A DNA stretch of 64,000 nt from Homalodisca vitripennis (GCF_021130785.1 NW_025776796.1:372001-436000); one strand, 5' to 3'; positions 47,985-60,599 are shown, counted from the stretch's first letter. A program made the numbers and translations. Notes: generated by a model from the letters alone, not told the origin.

Positions 47985-49650
47985 ATCAGAATGAGAGTTC
48001 TGAGACCTCTCAGCTTTTAAGAGCTTCCTCCCTCTAAGAGATTACAGCCAATGGGAACATTACAGCTATGGAATTTCCTGGCCTTTAAAAGATCTCGGTC
48101 ACTAAGATCCCTCTCCCTCAGATTTGCCTGTTAATAGTGTCTTGTTAATAGTAAACAATCAAGTGACGGGTAAAATTATACAAAAGAAACAGATGAAACA
48201 TACAACAGTTGACATATTGTATCTTTTAAATATCCATAGAAACAAGAAAGAACAAGTATTACCAAGATTTTTAAAAATTCAATACTGTTATTTAAAAAAT
48301 TCGTTCAACTCACGCCACGTTAGGCTGGAGAAGCACGACCAGGAACAAGTGCAAATGCCAAGAGCTTGATAAGGACCAGGACTTTTAATTGTTCCGTTTA
48401 ATGTTCTAAATCGTTTAACACGCAGGACGTGGATAATCTACACGCGGAGTACACTGGCGTAGACCGCGATCGAGACAAGGACTTATACATGAGTTACTTT
48501 TCTTCTTTCGAAGTTTTTCTTCGATTATTCTTCTTATTGAAAGCAATTTATATCTTATATTTAGAAATAAATATCCACAGCGAAAGCAGTGAAAGAGTTC
48601 CAATGTAATTATAACGAGTTTGCATAAAAAAAATTTTAATGAATTTTATAATAAGGTTATTTTCTTGTTTTATCTTGATCAACCAATAACTTTCGTATGT
48701 TTTGTGAACGAATTGAAAGAACTTGATTTTAGATCTATGGTTTTATATCCCTTCAGTACACTAAGTGCACAGAAAGAATCAGTTTACAACTATGTTCTAT
48801 TGTAAACCCCCAAATGTTTTAAGATCCATTTACACATATTTTATAAAAAGTGTAAATATTACAAAGAGAATTACTTACTTAAATGTGTCTGATATAAATT
48901 TTTCAGGCATTTTATAGCAGTGTAAATATTGGAAATAATTTTAGTTTAGTAAGTGTTAGCTCATTTAGGATTACAATTCAGAACGTATTGCGTTATTATT
49001 TTTTAAGCTCAATGATTTATATAAAGGGTTTTGTAAACATTTGAGAATAATAATAGTCCGTATATTTTAATTTATTCAACTAGTTGATGAGATTACCACC
49101 ACAGCTTGGTTTATACACAGAACTGTAAAACTGCATTAGCTTTGAAAGAAACGAGTTTAAATTGCAAACTAGATCTTTAAAGAGCTTCAAACTGTTATTA
49201 TGGGAAACTGAGGATGTAGATACATTCTTTTGAATTCGTAGAAGGAACACACTATATTAAATATATACGTTTGTTTATCACTCGATATTAAGGTCATATC
49301 AGATTTGAATCCTAATTATCGAGAACATTGTATTCGTCGATGTTATTGAGAAACGTAACTACTTCGACAACTATGTAATAACGTAACTAGCATAAAGACT
49401 TTAAATGTATATTAGCTCTAGGTTTATTTTTAGTTTTCATTGTTTTAAAGCAGTCATTAGAAGAGCTAGCATTACGTGTTATAAAAAAAATAAATTTAAC
49501 AGAAAATGTTTGTTACATTTTATTATTTTAATTATTTTCATTTCCTAACTTGTTATTAGAGGTGATGTCCATGTTACTGTTAAGATTTACTGTATATGTG
49601 TCAAAGAAAGCACAGATACAGTCAAAGTGAAGTTTTAAAAGAGTTTCAGT
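47985..49650 (+). repeat. family D copy 9
   Basis: Starts with module W in inverted orientation (47985-48120, see 15785-16400). The core follows: TAAATATCCATAGAAACAAG (48226), module CACGACCAGGAACAAGTGC (48334), module GCAGGACGTGGATAATCTAC (48422), the hairpin site (48750-48780), TGAGATTACCACCACAGC (49087), GTTATTGAGAAACGTAACTA (49343) and an end near GGTGATGTCCATGTTAC (49562). There is no long ORF, and block S is missing. Confidence 0.7.
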
Positions 49651-50630
49651 CGTCTTTGAACACGTAAGTTTCTGTTACACGCACGTGATGCCGAGTTTTG
49701 TCTTGCATCCTAGTTTGTGTATTTACATACGCTATATTAATAACGATTGTGTTTGTAATTTATAAAACTCACTTAACAAATAATTAAAAATAAAATACTC
49801 GTTTACGGGCTTCCGTTGTTTTAAGGCTTTGTAAGGAATTCATTACCAGGGTATGATAATAAAACAGTGAATAGGATTCTCGCACAATGTGCCTTTGTTA
49901 CCTGATAATGACTAATAAGTAAGTGATAATATCTGTGATGCCTAATTTCTAATCTGTAATATTATATTTATTAGTGAGCCATCTCTAACATCTAATTATT
50001 ACGTTTTGGGATATGGCCAATAAGCTAAACGTGTGGACATCATCATATACCAGAATATACGAATTAGTTTAATGCCTTATTGCTGCATGTATGTAAAACT
50101 ATATCGTACTTTACATTACCGTTTTCATTCTACTAACAACTGATAATATTTATACATAGACATACAAAATACTGGAATGATTGGGCTCTGTAACACGATC
50201 AGGTGATATTAACTATTCCTATTAATACAGTAAAATACACTTGCAATTAATTAAATCAGTACGTTTTTTGTGTATTTTAAGATAATAATGTGCTTAAATA
50301 CTCTAAGTATATCTAAGTATTGAACATATCAAATTTTGTTCAAATATCTTCAATAAGTTTTGCGTGATTGTGTGTCAACCTTCTAAAAATACAAAAAAGT
50401 CTTCAAAAAGTTTGTTTTATAATGAATATTATCTATCATTATTTATTTATTATACTTATGTCATTTGTTATAATATTTATCAGAAAGATAAAAATTACAT
50501 CATTTTAGACTAAGTAAGAATAGTATAAAATATTATGTTGAATAGGGTCTCTGGATATTGATTTAAAACAATAATAATATAGCAAATACATCATAACTTG
50601 AGACAGGGAAAGAACTTATTAAAACCTTTA
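49651..50630. other. AT-rich intergenic sequence, nothing recognised
   Basis: About 1 kb without ORF or repeat partner visible by eye. Confidence 0.45.
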
Positions 50631-50634
50631 TAAT

Positions 50635-52280
50635 AATTATGTTTTATTCACACTTTTGTGTCCTTAAATATATGTGTTGGTGTAATCAGACAACAAGCGT
50701 TCTTTTTAGCGGTAGTAGTAGTCGTGACGTCATAAATATTTGGGACAGGTGAAAAGTAAGGAGCAGTTTACGTAAAATATTATTTTATATGCATGGAAAC
50801 AACGTAACATTTATAATTTATTTTTTTAAATAATTATAAAGTGTTATGTCGCTGCATTTTTCAAACTTCGCTCAATTCACAGTTAGTCACGGAAATAGCA
50901 CCAGGAACACGATGTGATGGCCAGAAGCAGAACCAGCACCAGGACTTACAAGGATGAGTTACTTTAATCTATATATATAAAAATGAATGTTTGTACGTTT
51001 GTCCTTTATGGAATCGTGAACTATGGATCATGATGAAAATTTGTACGTATATGTATTTTTTCCACGGAGAAGGTTTATAAGCTATGCCCATCCCTTTCCC
51101 GATTCAGGATTCCGCCCCACTGGTTACAGAAATACCCATAAGAAATGCATTGCAGCAAACATATGTTAACGTCTTTTCAAATTTTTAATCAGCTGTTCTT
51201 TGTAAACATATATTACACTTATAGTTTTAAAGCATAGAGTAAGCTTAAGAGAAACGACAAATTTTGTTTAAACTGTTTTTTGCAATCACTGTTAAACATA
51301 GACTTTACTATCCAGATAATACAATTCAAATTTGACGTAAAAATTCACCTTTAACTGCAATATTTATTTAATATAAACCATGCTCATGCTTGATCAGAAG
51401 AATAATGCAGATATCATAATTACTATCTTACGTTGGCTACAAATATAAAGAATGTTATAAAATCAACCTTAGTTGTTTTTTTTGACAGAAGTATGGTTCT
51501 CAAAACTCCGTGTGTACATATTCTCTCGATCGATACAACAAAGCAAGCTCAATCGTGGCATCGGAGATATAACTAATTTAATCTAAAATTTATTATAGTA
51601 AAAAAAAAATTTACTAAGTAATATAAGGACTTCGGTTCTTAAGATTTGCGTGCGAAGCCGTGGGTAACAGCTAGATAGAGGCAGGAATATGGTACATACC
51701 TTCATAATACGCCCAAGAGGCTCACGATGGAACGACTATAAATTATCTCAGCAATGTTTAGAATGTGATAGAAAAAGAATAAGTGAATATAGTGTACTGT
51801 TTTCAACGGGAAATTGCGTGCGAAGCCGCGGGCAACTTTTGCAAAAAATTATTGAAATGCGCAGCAAAGCGCGCCGGGCCCGCTAGTTCAATATAATTCA
51901 TAGTTTTTACTATTTCTCGTTACCCCAAATAGTTTACATCCGTTAGAAGTTTTCATGTAGTTTTATCAAAAAAATATATATAGCTAGTAATGAGAAACAT
52001 TTTCTTACTCGTTTTATTCAGCAATATTTCTAGCATTTCTAGTAAGGAAAATTTTCGTAATAAGTTGAAATTAGTCAATGATTTTTATTTATCATATAAA
52101 AACAATAATTGATTTTGGTTTGATTGGTATAATTCAATAATTAAAAATTCTGTGCCAAAAAGTTGTGACATAATGTGTTCTACAAGTTTTAACTCATTAT
52201 ATTAGTTACTAAAATTCACGCCAGAGCTCTCTTTCACAGTACAACAGGTAATAACGGGCAAAGTAAAATTTTACAGTGTT
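50635..52280 (+). repeat. family D copy 10, split by a Helitron
   Basis: The left part (50635-50967) has GTGTAATCAGACAACAAGC, TAGTAGTCGTGACGTCA, a GCATGGAAACAACGTAA block and the GATGGCCAGAAGCAGAACCAG module ending GGATGAGTTACTTTA. The Helitron lies at 50968-51886. The right part resumes with TTACTATTTCTCGTTACCCC and AAATAGTTTACAT (the block that follows the module in other copies), and continues to the GTTACTAAAATTCACGCCAGAGC tail (52204). Confidence 0.7.
50968..51886 (+). mobile_element. non-autonomous Helitron inserted in family D copy 10
   Basis: Starts TCTATATATATAAAAATGAA, with the AATGAATGTTTGTACG, TCCTTTATGGAATCG and CCACGGAGAAGGTTTATAA blocks shared with 2439-2927. It ends GCGCGCCGGGCCCGCTAG after a GC-rich self-complementary stretch, and lies between A (50967) and T (51887), the expected Helitron target. 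The 919 bp encode no Rep or helicase. An earlier terminus-like sequence (GCGAAGCCGTGGGTAACAG then CTAG, 51653-51676) lies inside, and its start recurs at 51818-51836 (GCGAAGCCGCGGGCAAC). The element therefore has two stacked 3' ends. The 65-codon ORF at 51689-51886 is not supported as a gene. Confidence 0.8.
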
Positions 52281-52487
52281 TTCAATGCCTAATTATTTTC
52301 AAAAAAAAATTATAAACACACAAACATTAAAATTTCTCTCCGTTATAATAATAATTCAATTTCTGTTTCATCAAGAATTAGAATACGGTAAGTAGTTTCG
52401 GAGATTAATGCGTCAGCTTAAACACCCAAGCACACATTTACGATATACTTGTGAGTTATACAGCAGCATCAGTACATACTGCAATAC
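52281..52487. other. spacer between family D copy 10 and mariner relic
   Basis: AT-rich, then a more balanced sequence that may be worn mariner N-terminal coding. No motif is recognised. Confidence 0.3.
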
Positions 52488-53005
52488 AAAAGGCAGAGCT
52501 CCCAGTGGCTCACACAATACTCTCCCGAACCCTAAAAAGTGCACATGAGCAAGTCTCGTATCAAAATAATGCTGATAGTCTTCTTTGAAGTTCGAGGATA
52601 TCGTCCATTTTGAGTTTGTACCGCCAGGAAAAACTGTCAACGCAGTCTTTTATTCGGAGGCGCTCGAGACTGAAACGCCACATCGCCCGCGTCCGGCCTG
52701 ATGTTAAAGTCATCTTCAAGCTCCACTACAAAAATGCCCACAGCCACACGGCCTTCGTCGTTACCATCTACCCTACCCAGAACAAGAATCCCGTGCTGCC
52801 CCAACCTTCTTACAACCTTATAGGTCCGTGTGATATTTTTTACCACCGACTGAAGAGAGAGCTGAGATGAAAGGAATTGAAGTCGGTGGAGAACATCCAA
52901 GCTGAAGTTATAATGCTCCTGAGAGGCATTCCAATCGAGGGTTTCCAGGGTGCTTTCCAAGCGATTGTCTACGCAGGTTTATTGCAGGAGGAGGCTATGT
53001 TGTAG
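52488..53005 (+). pseudogene. mariner transposase, 3' part, inactive
   Basis: Pieces in three frames give the C-terminal half of a mariner-family (Tc1/mariner) DDE transposase. The first is K-R-Q-S-S-Q-W. Next come S-K-S-R-I-K-I-M-L-I-V-F-F-E-V-R-G and E-F-V-P-P-G-K-T-V-N. Then R-V-R-P-D-V-K-V-I-F-K-L-H-Y-K-N-A-H-S-H-T-A leads to G-P-C-D-I-F and finally E-N-I-Q-A-E-V. In active members the F-F-D-x-R-G and H-x-D-N-A Asp residues are catalytic; here they are Glu and Lys, so both are changed. The third position (P-C-D) is still Asp. An in-frame stop (after S-P-E-P) and at least two frameshifts add to the loss. Terminal inverted repeats were not found. Confidence 0.85.
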
Positions 53006-53940
53006 TATTTTGTCCATTTGTATTATTTGGATGAATAAATCTGATTTTTTTCCTGAATATGATCATTACTTTCATAACGCACCCTGTAACCTCATGTCTC
53101 ATCAGGTACACAACTGAGTGCACTACGATGTTTCTGACACGATCCAAAAGCACGGTGGACCCACCTATAACGCATATGTGGTGGGAAGGGCTGTGTTTGT
53201 TGAGTTTAGCTCCATATACATAAGCCTTTAAATTAAGTTTGCAATGTAGTAAAATTACACTGAAGGTGTCTTAGGACTGCAACGTGAAACTATAAGACAA
53301 ACAACTGCTCAGAGTATAGATACGTGTATATTACCTCCCGTAGAGATTTTACATATTTCTCTTGGATATTAAATAAAGAAGTACCTCCATCAATGATTTT
53401 CTTTACTAAGCGAATTAAATTTCAAGGTTGCCAACTAATACTTGCGATAGTGTCAAAAGCATTTGTTTAACATATATTTTACAGACTGATGTCAAAACCA
53501 ATAAGCAATATTACATATATGTTACCATGTGTTAGCAATGTTACCATAATATGCTCAGCAGACATCTTCAACTAGTTACGTATTTGTATATTAATTATAT
53601 TTTTATACTTATAATAATTTTTGATTTAACTAGAAAATTATATAGTGTTTTTGAATATTTGATTTTAATATTCCAAAGTAAATAAGAAATAAAATCATCG
53701 TACGTATTGTAGATGTAGACAGAATAACAACTAAAGGTTTAAATCCTTAAGGTTAACTAGATATTTGCAAGGAATGTTCCTTCTGAAAAGTCCTCAAGAT
53801 GATACTAATGCAATCGCCATGGATGCCTAAGCTCACAATGTGCTGGTTAATTGCAGGGTTCAAAATGCTGTAGGTAAAAAAATCTAAATAAAAATAATTA
53901 ATCGATAAAATTTGTTGTTTTTTAGTAGGTTACAGCTTAT
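53006..53940. other. intergenic sequence, nothing recognised
   Basis: Possible mariner 3' flank up to about 53100, then AT-rich sequence with no ORF or repeat partner seen. Confidence 0.4.
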
Positions 53941-53950
53941 GCGAGGTCTA

Positions 53951-54253
53951 TCACAGAACTAAAATCCCTGGTACAACGAATTTCATAGTTGATATGTAGG
54001 GAATAGGACTACACTGACCACCAGCTCTTATCCACAGACGCAGGGCCATGTATGGTCCTTCTCTTTGTAGTAAGATGATGTGGCTCCTATATGAAATTAT
54101 CGGATTAAGAATGAGGATATACCCAATCTTCTTCACCCGTTGTACGTAGCCATGCATAATCAAGGTGATAAAATAGCAGTTCGCATCAACCATCCATAGC
54201 ACCAAGTGCTTCCTCCTCGTAACTCTCCACCATATTCCTACACAGGAATACAA
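53951..54253 (-). pseudogene. unidentified 100-codon ORF, possible transposon relic
   Basis: A minus-strand ORF in a stretch of more balanced composition (about 53940-54260). The translation has W-W-R-V-T-R-R-K-H and a G-Y-I-L-I-L hydrophobic segment. The other two minus frames contain plausible coding-like words but also stops. I do not recognise a family. The composition shift and lack of continuation beyond ~54320 suggest a fragment of a mobile-element gene and not a host exon, but this is inference only. Confidence 0.25.
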
Positions 54254-54260
54254 ACGCAGT

Positions 54261-55785
54261 TTGGAAATATAGTGGATTTACTTTATCGTCAACAACTGGC
54301 ATAGAGATATAGCAGTTCAGGTATTTGTGGGGCTAGGCAATTTGTACGTAAGCAGTTTTGCATAGCATTACAAATCAATATCCTAGAAGCCTCTTATAAA
54401 TCTTACAACTATCGGATGTGTTGAAAATGTCAAAAATATAATAGCCCTGCTCCTGAAGCGAAAAAAAGCATATATCTTCACTAAATATGTAACTGATCAT
54501 ACTGCATTAAATATATTATACTAAAGAATAAAAATAAAAACTCAAGGTGTAATAATTCTTATATTTAAGATGGAAAAACTTAATAAATAATATAAAAAAA
54601 CGTATATTACAAAAGAATATAGCCATGCATCGAAATGAAAAGAGACAATAAATATAAAACAATATATAGCATTTATGATTAGTTTTAATCTTCTACCTAA
54701 TTATTGTAACATTAAGGGACGTAAAGGGAAAACAGTCTACAGAGATGTTAATGTCCTGAAAATGTAGGTTAGTATTATTTTATTATATGTTAATTAATTT
54801 TATTAAAAGTTTCAGTAAAATGAAACAGAAGGAATAACAAATAGGATTAAAGACATTATGTTGATTATAAATGTTATAGAGAAAAAAATCATGCGTAAAA
54901 AATAACAAACAGGACAATAACTCTGTGTAAATGGATTGTTCTATGATTATTTTAGAGAAGAGTGGGTCCATTCCGGTCAGCAGGACCGTACTCAGACCAG
55001 TTCTTTTCTGAAAGTTTTAACGTAGCCTAGGCCAGCAACGCCACACTTGTACAGGACGGGGCCCGGCCGAATATTTTCCGGAGCCCACAAAAGCTGGGTT
55101 AGTCAATGTCTTCTCTACTCCAGTCAACAGAGATAAGTGACTCGGCCTCCTTACTGCTGTTAAAAATCAACTACTTCTTTACTTTCTTCTTTAAAACTTT
55201 TTTTGAAGAAGACTTAATTAGCTTTAAATTTCGAATATAAGTAGAGAAATTATTATATAAAACATGACCTAGAATAAAACTAATTGTTACCACCAATGAT
55301 TTGTGTTGGTGTGCAGTTTTAATTCCGAATATATTCCTATATCTTGTGTTGTGAGATTGTTGGATTATAGACTAAATTTAGCCAAAAATATTTGTAACAA
55401 CTAATAAATAAGACTTTAATAAATGTTTCACGGCTACAATTATAGTTTCTTAAAACAATAATTCTACTCTTTGCAAACCCAATATTCTGAATATACGTAT
55501 GAAAAATAGCTAAAGTTTTAAGACGTAAGTAAAAAAACACCCCACCAAAGCTAGAATGCCACTAACAAAACTCATGGTGTCATGTAATTGCCAGATAGAC
55601 TTAGTTTTTCAGTAATACGATCTATTAATTTTATTCGGAAAGTAAAGAAAACATCCAAATATTAGTATGATAACTCTTTCTCAGTTTTATTACAGGACAG
55701 TGACTTGTTATAGAGATTTGTAGAACGATGAATAATTAAATCGTGTAAGTAACTTTATTTTATATAATAGAAATAAGTATAAATT
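54261..55785. other. AT-rich intergenic sequence, nothing recognised
   Basis: Contains a short GC-richer stretch (54985-55110) of unknown nature. No supported gene. Confidence 0.4.
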
Positions 55786-55789
55786 TAGT

Positions 55790-58070
55790 TTACGAAACCT
55801 AAGTGAAAAAACATTCTGGTCCATCCTCATCCATAAAGAGATTCTGCATTTCGTAAAGCAAAACGTACTAAGTCACCTGCTGATTGGCTAATATATAAAA
55901 GACTAAGGAACAGAGTTAAGCAACAATTTCGCAATGCCAAAATAAGATTTTACTATCTACAATTTTCTGTTCAACAATCAACAAAATCGTTATGGAAAAA
56001 AGTGAAAGAGTTTGGCATAGGTATAGTTAACTCTGATAAGCCTATCTCAATTGATCTAAATATAATCAATAACTACTATGTGGATATCCCTATTGATCTA
56101 TCAGGGGCCCGTGATTATACCAATGAGTTGAATGTTGTTCCACTTAATCGTGCTCGGCATCAGTTCTCTTTTGCTAGTGTGACTGAGACTGACGTTATGA
56201 GTGCGATCTTGAGAATGTCTAGTAACGGAGTTGGAGCCGATAAAATATCTATGAAATTGTTGACATATATTCTTCCTGTAGTAGTTCCTATACTTACAAA
56301 TATTTTTAACAGATCTCTTTCTTCTTCAATATTTCCGTCTGTTTGGAAACTCGCTATTGTTCGCCCACTTCAACAATGTTAATGCCCTGGTGACTCCTCA
56401 GACTTCAGACCTATCAGCATTCTATCAGCTTTATCTAAATGCCTTGAGGGAGTGGTGCATCAACAAGTATGTTTCTTTCTCTAATCCAATAAACTTTTGT
56501 CCAACTTTCAATCAGGATTTCGTACTAATCACAGTACAACGAGTGCTCTTTTGAAAATCACTGAAGATATACGTTCGGCAATGGACAAAAGGCTTGTTAC
56601 TATTTTAACGCTTTTTGATTTTTCTAAGGCTTTTGACTGCGTTTACCACCCATTGCTTCTTTTGAAATTGTCTAAAATCGGATTCTCTGATGGCTGTGTG
56701 GAGTGGTTTGAGTCGTATCTGTCGGATCGTCAGCAATGTATTAGGTCTAACGACAAAGACTCCTACTGGAAACTTGTGAATCGAGGGGTGCCACAGGGCT
56801 CTGTCCTAGGCCCTCTTCTTTTTTCAATTTACATCGACGATTTGACTGCTATGATCAAACACTAATTTTTTCACATGTATGCCGACGATTTACAAATTTA
56901 CAGCCACTTTTCCATTTCGAACTATCCAAACATTGTTGCTGACATGAACACTGACATTGACGCTATTGCAACGTGGGCCTTCAAACACGGACTGAAACGA
57001 AAGCAAGACTCAAACTATTTGTATTGGAACTTCCAGACTTCTGAGCGGTATCGACTTGAACAACACTCCTTCACTCATATTGAACGGTCATCCTCTTTCA
57101 TACAGTGACAAGGTCAAAAATCTTGGACTGACTATTACAAAAACTCTTAGTTGGGCCGATAATGTTACTGAGACTTGTGGCAGGGTGTTTGCTGGTATTC
57201 ATAGTCTTAAGCAATTTGCTATTTATTTACCTTTGAATTTGAACGTAATGCAATTGAAGACCCTGATTTTCTGCCATTTCAATTACTGTAGCGAAGTTAT
57301 AAATGACATGACGGTTGAGCTTTCGGACAGATTACAACGTGCTCAAAAATTATTGTGTTCGCTTTATCTTCAACCTCAGACGATATGACCATATAACACC
57401 CTCCATCAATCAGTTACATCTGTTAAAGTTGAATATACTCCGTCAGTTCCACATTCTCAGCATGTTACATTCTATTTTGTATAACGATTATTCCCCTTCC
57501 TATCTGTCTGAACGCTTTTCTTTCATTTCTGAAACAAGCAATTGGAATACTCGACGTGGAGCCTCTCTGTTATCTATTCCTGTACATAGATCCTCTATTT
57601 ACAGTAAATCATTCACAGTCTCTGCTTGTCGACTTTGGAATAATCTCCCGGATCATATTAGAGGTATTCGTAGTCGGGAACGGTTTCGGGGGGTGCTTAG
57701 GGACCATCTGTTTTGGGCCTCGTCGGGTTGACGATATCGTGGCATAGGGTATGGGACGATAGCTTTGTATGAATGGTGATGGATGAATGTCTGTTAATTT
57801 CCTTGTAAGTTTTATTCTATGTATTCATTTTTAGTTTCATAGAAAACCTTTGTTTCATTTTATTACTTTATACGAATAGAGATTATAATTCTCGATTGTA
57901 GAATAGTAATGTAAACTGTATTGTGGCTCTTGTTTTACAGTAATAGTAGAGTTTATTAATTTATGGTTAGATGTAAGAGAGGACTTAATAGTCCTAACCT
58001 CGCCAATTGAATATGTTTTACGTTTGTATTCAATAAAGACATTTTTCATTTCATTTAATTTCATTTCAAA
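55790..58070 (+). mobile_element. CR1/Jockey-superfamily LINE, 5' truncated
   Basis: The element begins in the linker between endonuclease and RT (coding visible from ~55840 in the frame D-S-A-F-R-K-A-K-R-T), runs through the RT and C-terminal domain to 57731, then a ~330-bp 3' UTR with AATAAAGACATTTTT (about 58030) and a tail of TTTCA-type repeats (58047-58068). 5' truncation is usual for target-primed reverse transcription. I could not assign the clade beyond the CR1/Jockey group. Confidence 0.8.
55840..57731 (+). pseudogene. LINE reverse transcriptase ORF2, frameshifted
   Basis: Conserved order: G-V-G-A-D-K-I (56231 region), F-R-P-I-S-I-L-S-A-L-S-K (in another frame near 56400), F-Q-S-G-F-R-T-N-H-S-T-T (56506), L-F-D-F-S-K-A-F-D-C-V (56611), R-G-V-P-Q-G-S-V-L-G-P (56785-56815) and Y-A-D-D-L-Q-I-Y (56878). 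The C-terminal domain follows (R-R-Y-D-H-I .. F-T-V-S-A-C-R-L-W-N-N-L-P, 57380-57655). RT catalytic Asp residues are present. Defects: a TAA in frame between D-L-T-A-M-I-K-H and the Y-A-D-D block (56863-56865), and frameshifts near 56370, 57000 and 57360. Endonuclease is missing. Not functional. Confidence 0.85.
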
Positions 58071-59765
58071 TACCCTTGTTATAATTCCTGGACTAAAAAT
58101 ATATTGAACAACAAAATGTAAAATTCTGCAGCGAATTACAGATTTTATTAATAATCTTTTTTAAATTAATATACTAACGAAGAGAGTTTTGTCATGAATG
58201 ATTATACTTTAGACTAAGTTAAGATTATTGTTACTACGCGTATTCAGCGTGCGCGAACAAGCACTTGAACTCGAACCCTTGAGTTGATCATTTGAGACAG
58301 TTACTCAGCTACTGTATGAGTTGTCTAGTAAGCATATATTATATACATATTGCTTAAAAAATTTTAGCCAATGCATCACTTAAGTTTGTTATTCATTGAA
58401 TTTGAAGTGGCTTAGCCAATAATGCAGGGTGTAACACGGAAATAAAGAATTTCTCCAACAGTTTTTGTTAGAAACTCAGTTTAGAACCTTAAATTGTTAT
58501 TAGTAAACGGTTTTCTAACTTGGAAATATGATATGACGTTATTCAGATACTGGTATGAAAAGTTGTTTACTGGAATGTAATTGTTTTATTGGGGGTTTCT
58601 ATCGTATACAAAACATAACCGCAGAAGTAATATTTAGCTACGAATATACAATTGTACCTAATATAGACTATTGGCTATGATATTAGTTAGTAGATTATAA
58701 TATACAAAAAGTGCTTATGACATAATTGCAACTACTAACAAAATTCAAATTAAATACGCTTTGTGAAGAAAACCCTTGACGGAGGGATTTCTCTTAACCA
58801 ATTTTCTAGAGACAACAACAACATCTAACTGGATAATATATACTGTAACCATACTCTAAAAATGTTGAACCTATTAGAAATTGTGTTGCTTACTAAGTGA
58901 TAGTCTTTGTACCAAATGGACGAAAACCATTGGATTGGATAAAACGAAGGTCGCAGTAATAAATATTCGATTCGAAAAATGTATTTATAAGTTTCATTGT
59001 GGCAATTAAAACCTACAAGCACCACTTTCAGATGTTAAAAAATAATATCTTGCCACATTTCTGCAAAAATAGAGTAATAATGAACTTAATTTTTATGCTC
59101 GGGGGTGAGCGTAATGCTTCCAATGCTCTTTTGATATTTACCTACTAACTTAATAATTTACTGAAACTTTAAAATTGACTTCCCTTCACGTCGATGTCGA
59201 CTTACACGCGTAGTGACAGCATCTTGACTAACATTGCAGCAGCAGTCGAAAAAAAGTGAAGATTGGTAGACTAGAAGTATATAAACCATAAATATTGGAA
59301 GTACTCGAAGTTGTACTCGTAGTTAATGAGCACTCGTAAACTCGCCTAAAACAGAATCTCGACAGTATTATCCACTTATCGAGACAACTTATAATCATTA
59401 CAACGTCGTCTCGTTAGAAGAACATCACCTAACTATTATCTAAATTAATCCTCCAAATAAAACATCATCAAACAACTTTATTATTTAAAATTGTACTTTA
59501 TATTAATTTAAAATTAAATGTCTCGTATAAAAAGGTTAATTTATAATGTGAAAATATAAATTTTAACTTACCAACAAGGCACTTTAGTTGTTTCTTTACA
59601 GCAATATGTTCAGATACAAAGTTCGGGAAAAAAGTGTATTAGTTACAAGAATTAAAAATGTAGTTACAAAGAACATCAAATTACTTCTGCTAACCATCGA
59701 CGAGTAGCAGAGTTGCAAAAAGTTGTATTATACAAAATTAAACTTTATAACGGTGCATTTTCTAT
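58071..59765. other. intergenic sequence with a possible tRNA-like relic
   Basis: AT-rich overall. At 58255-58325 the minus strand contains TAGCTGAGTAACTG (box A-like) and GGTTCGAGTTC (box B-like) ~35 bp apart, the layout of a tRNA-derived SINE head. No acceptor stem pairing is evident. Nothing else is recognised. Confidence 0.35.
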
Positions 59766-60390
59766 GACGCTTAGCCTAATGGTTAGACATGAACCATCAT
59801 ATAACTCATTCTTGTCTATGTAGAAATTTCATGCAAGGTTTTATACCAGTTTTCTGGTAAGCAAGCGCGGATACCAAAACGCAAGATTGCGGTACAGTTA
59901 TTTATTAACAACAACTTTTAACATTGACTACAATATACTATACTTTATTTTTACTCTACTAATAAAAGAGTTACTTAATCTTGCCGTATAGAAATTGGTT
60001 GCTTACATATTTATATATTGCACTATTTTCTCGTTTCCATCTCATGGTTACCTAAAGGTTCTTTGGAAAAATATTCAGACGCTTAGCCTAATGGTTAGAC
60101 ATGAACCATCATATAACTCATTCTTGTCTATGTAGAAATTTCATGCAAGGTTTTTATACCAGTTTTCTGGTAAGCAAGCGCGGATACCAAAACGCAAGAT
60201 TGCGGTACAGTTATTTATTAACAACAACTTTTAACATTGACTACAATATACTATACTTTATTTTTACTCTACTAATAAAAGAGTTACTTAATCTTGCCGT
60301 ATAGAAATTGGTTGCTTACATATTTATATATTGCACTATTTTCTCGTTTCCATCTCATGGTTACCTAAAGGTTCTTTGGAAAAATATTCA
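59766..60390 (+). repeat. tandem duplication of a 312-bp unit
   Basis: 59766-60077 and 60078-60390 are identical except for one extra T in the second copy (GGTTTT versus GGTTTTT). Each unit starts GACGCTTAGCCTAATGGTTA, which resembles a tRNA box A, and ends GGAAAAATATTCA. The junction is exact. The 67-codon ORF at 60101-60304 is within the unit and unsupported. Confidence 0.95.
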
Positions 60391-60599
60391 GTGACGCTCA
60401 TCCAAATCCCATCAGTTATAATGCACTAATATTAAACACAGTGTTACTCAAATACAAATTAAGCTTCACGCAAATTTAAAATACTATAGGTCGGTTCGTT
60501 TTCAGGATATATCTTGCAGACTAACAAACATAATTAACACGGGCATCACCGATAATTACAAGTTAAGGAATGAAATTAATTTAAACAATCAAATGTTAA

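Noticed and set aside
58255..58325. Functional tRNA gene on the minus strand
   Set aside because: Box A- and B-like words are present, but I could not pair acceptor, D and anticodon stems. At best a SINE or tRNA relic.
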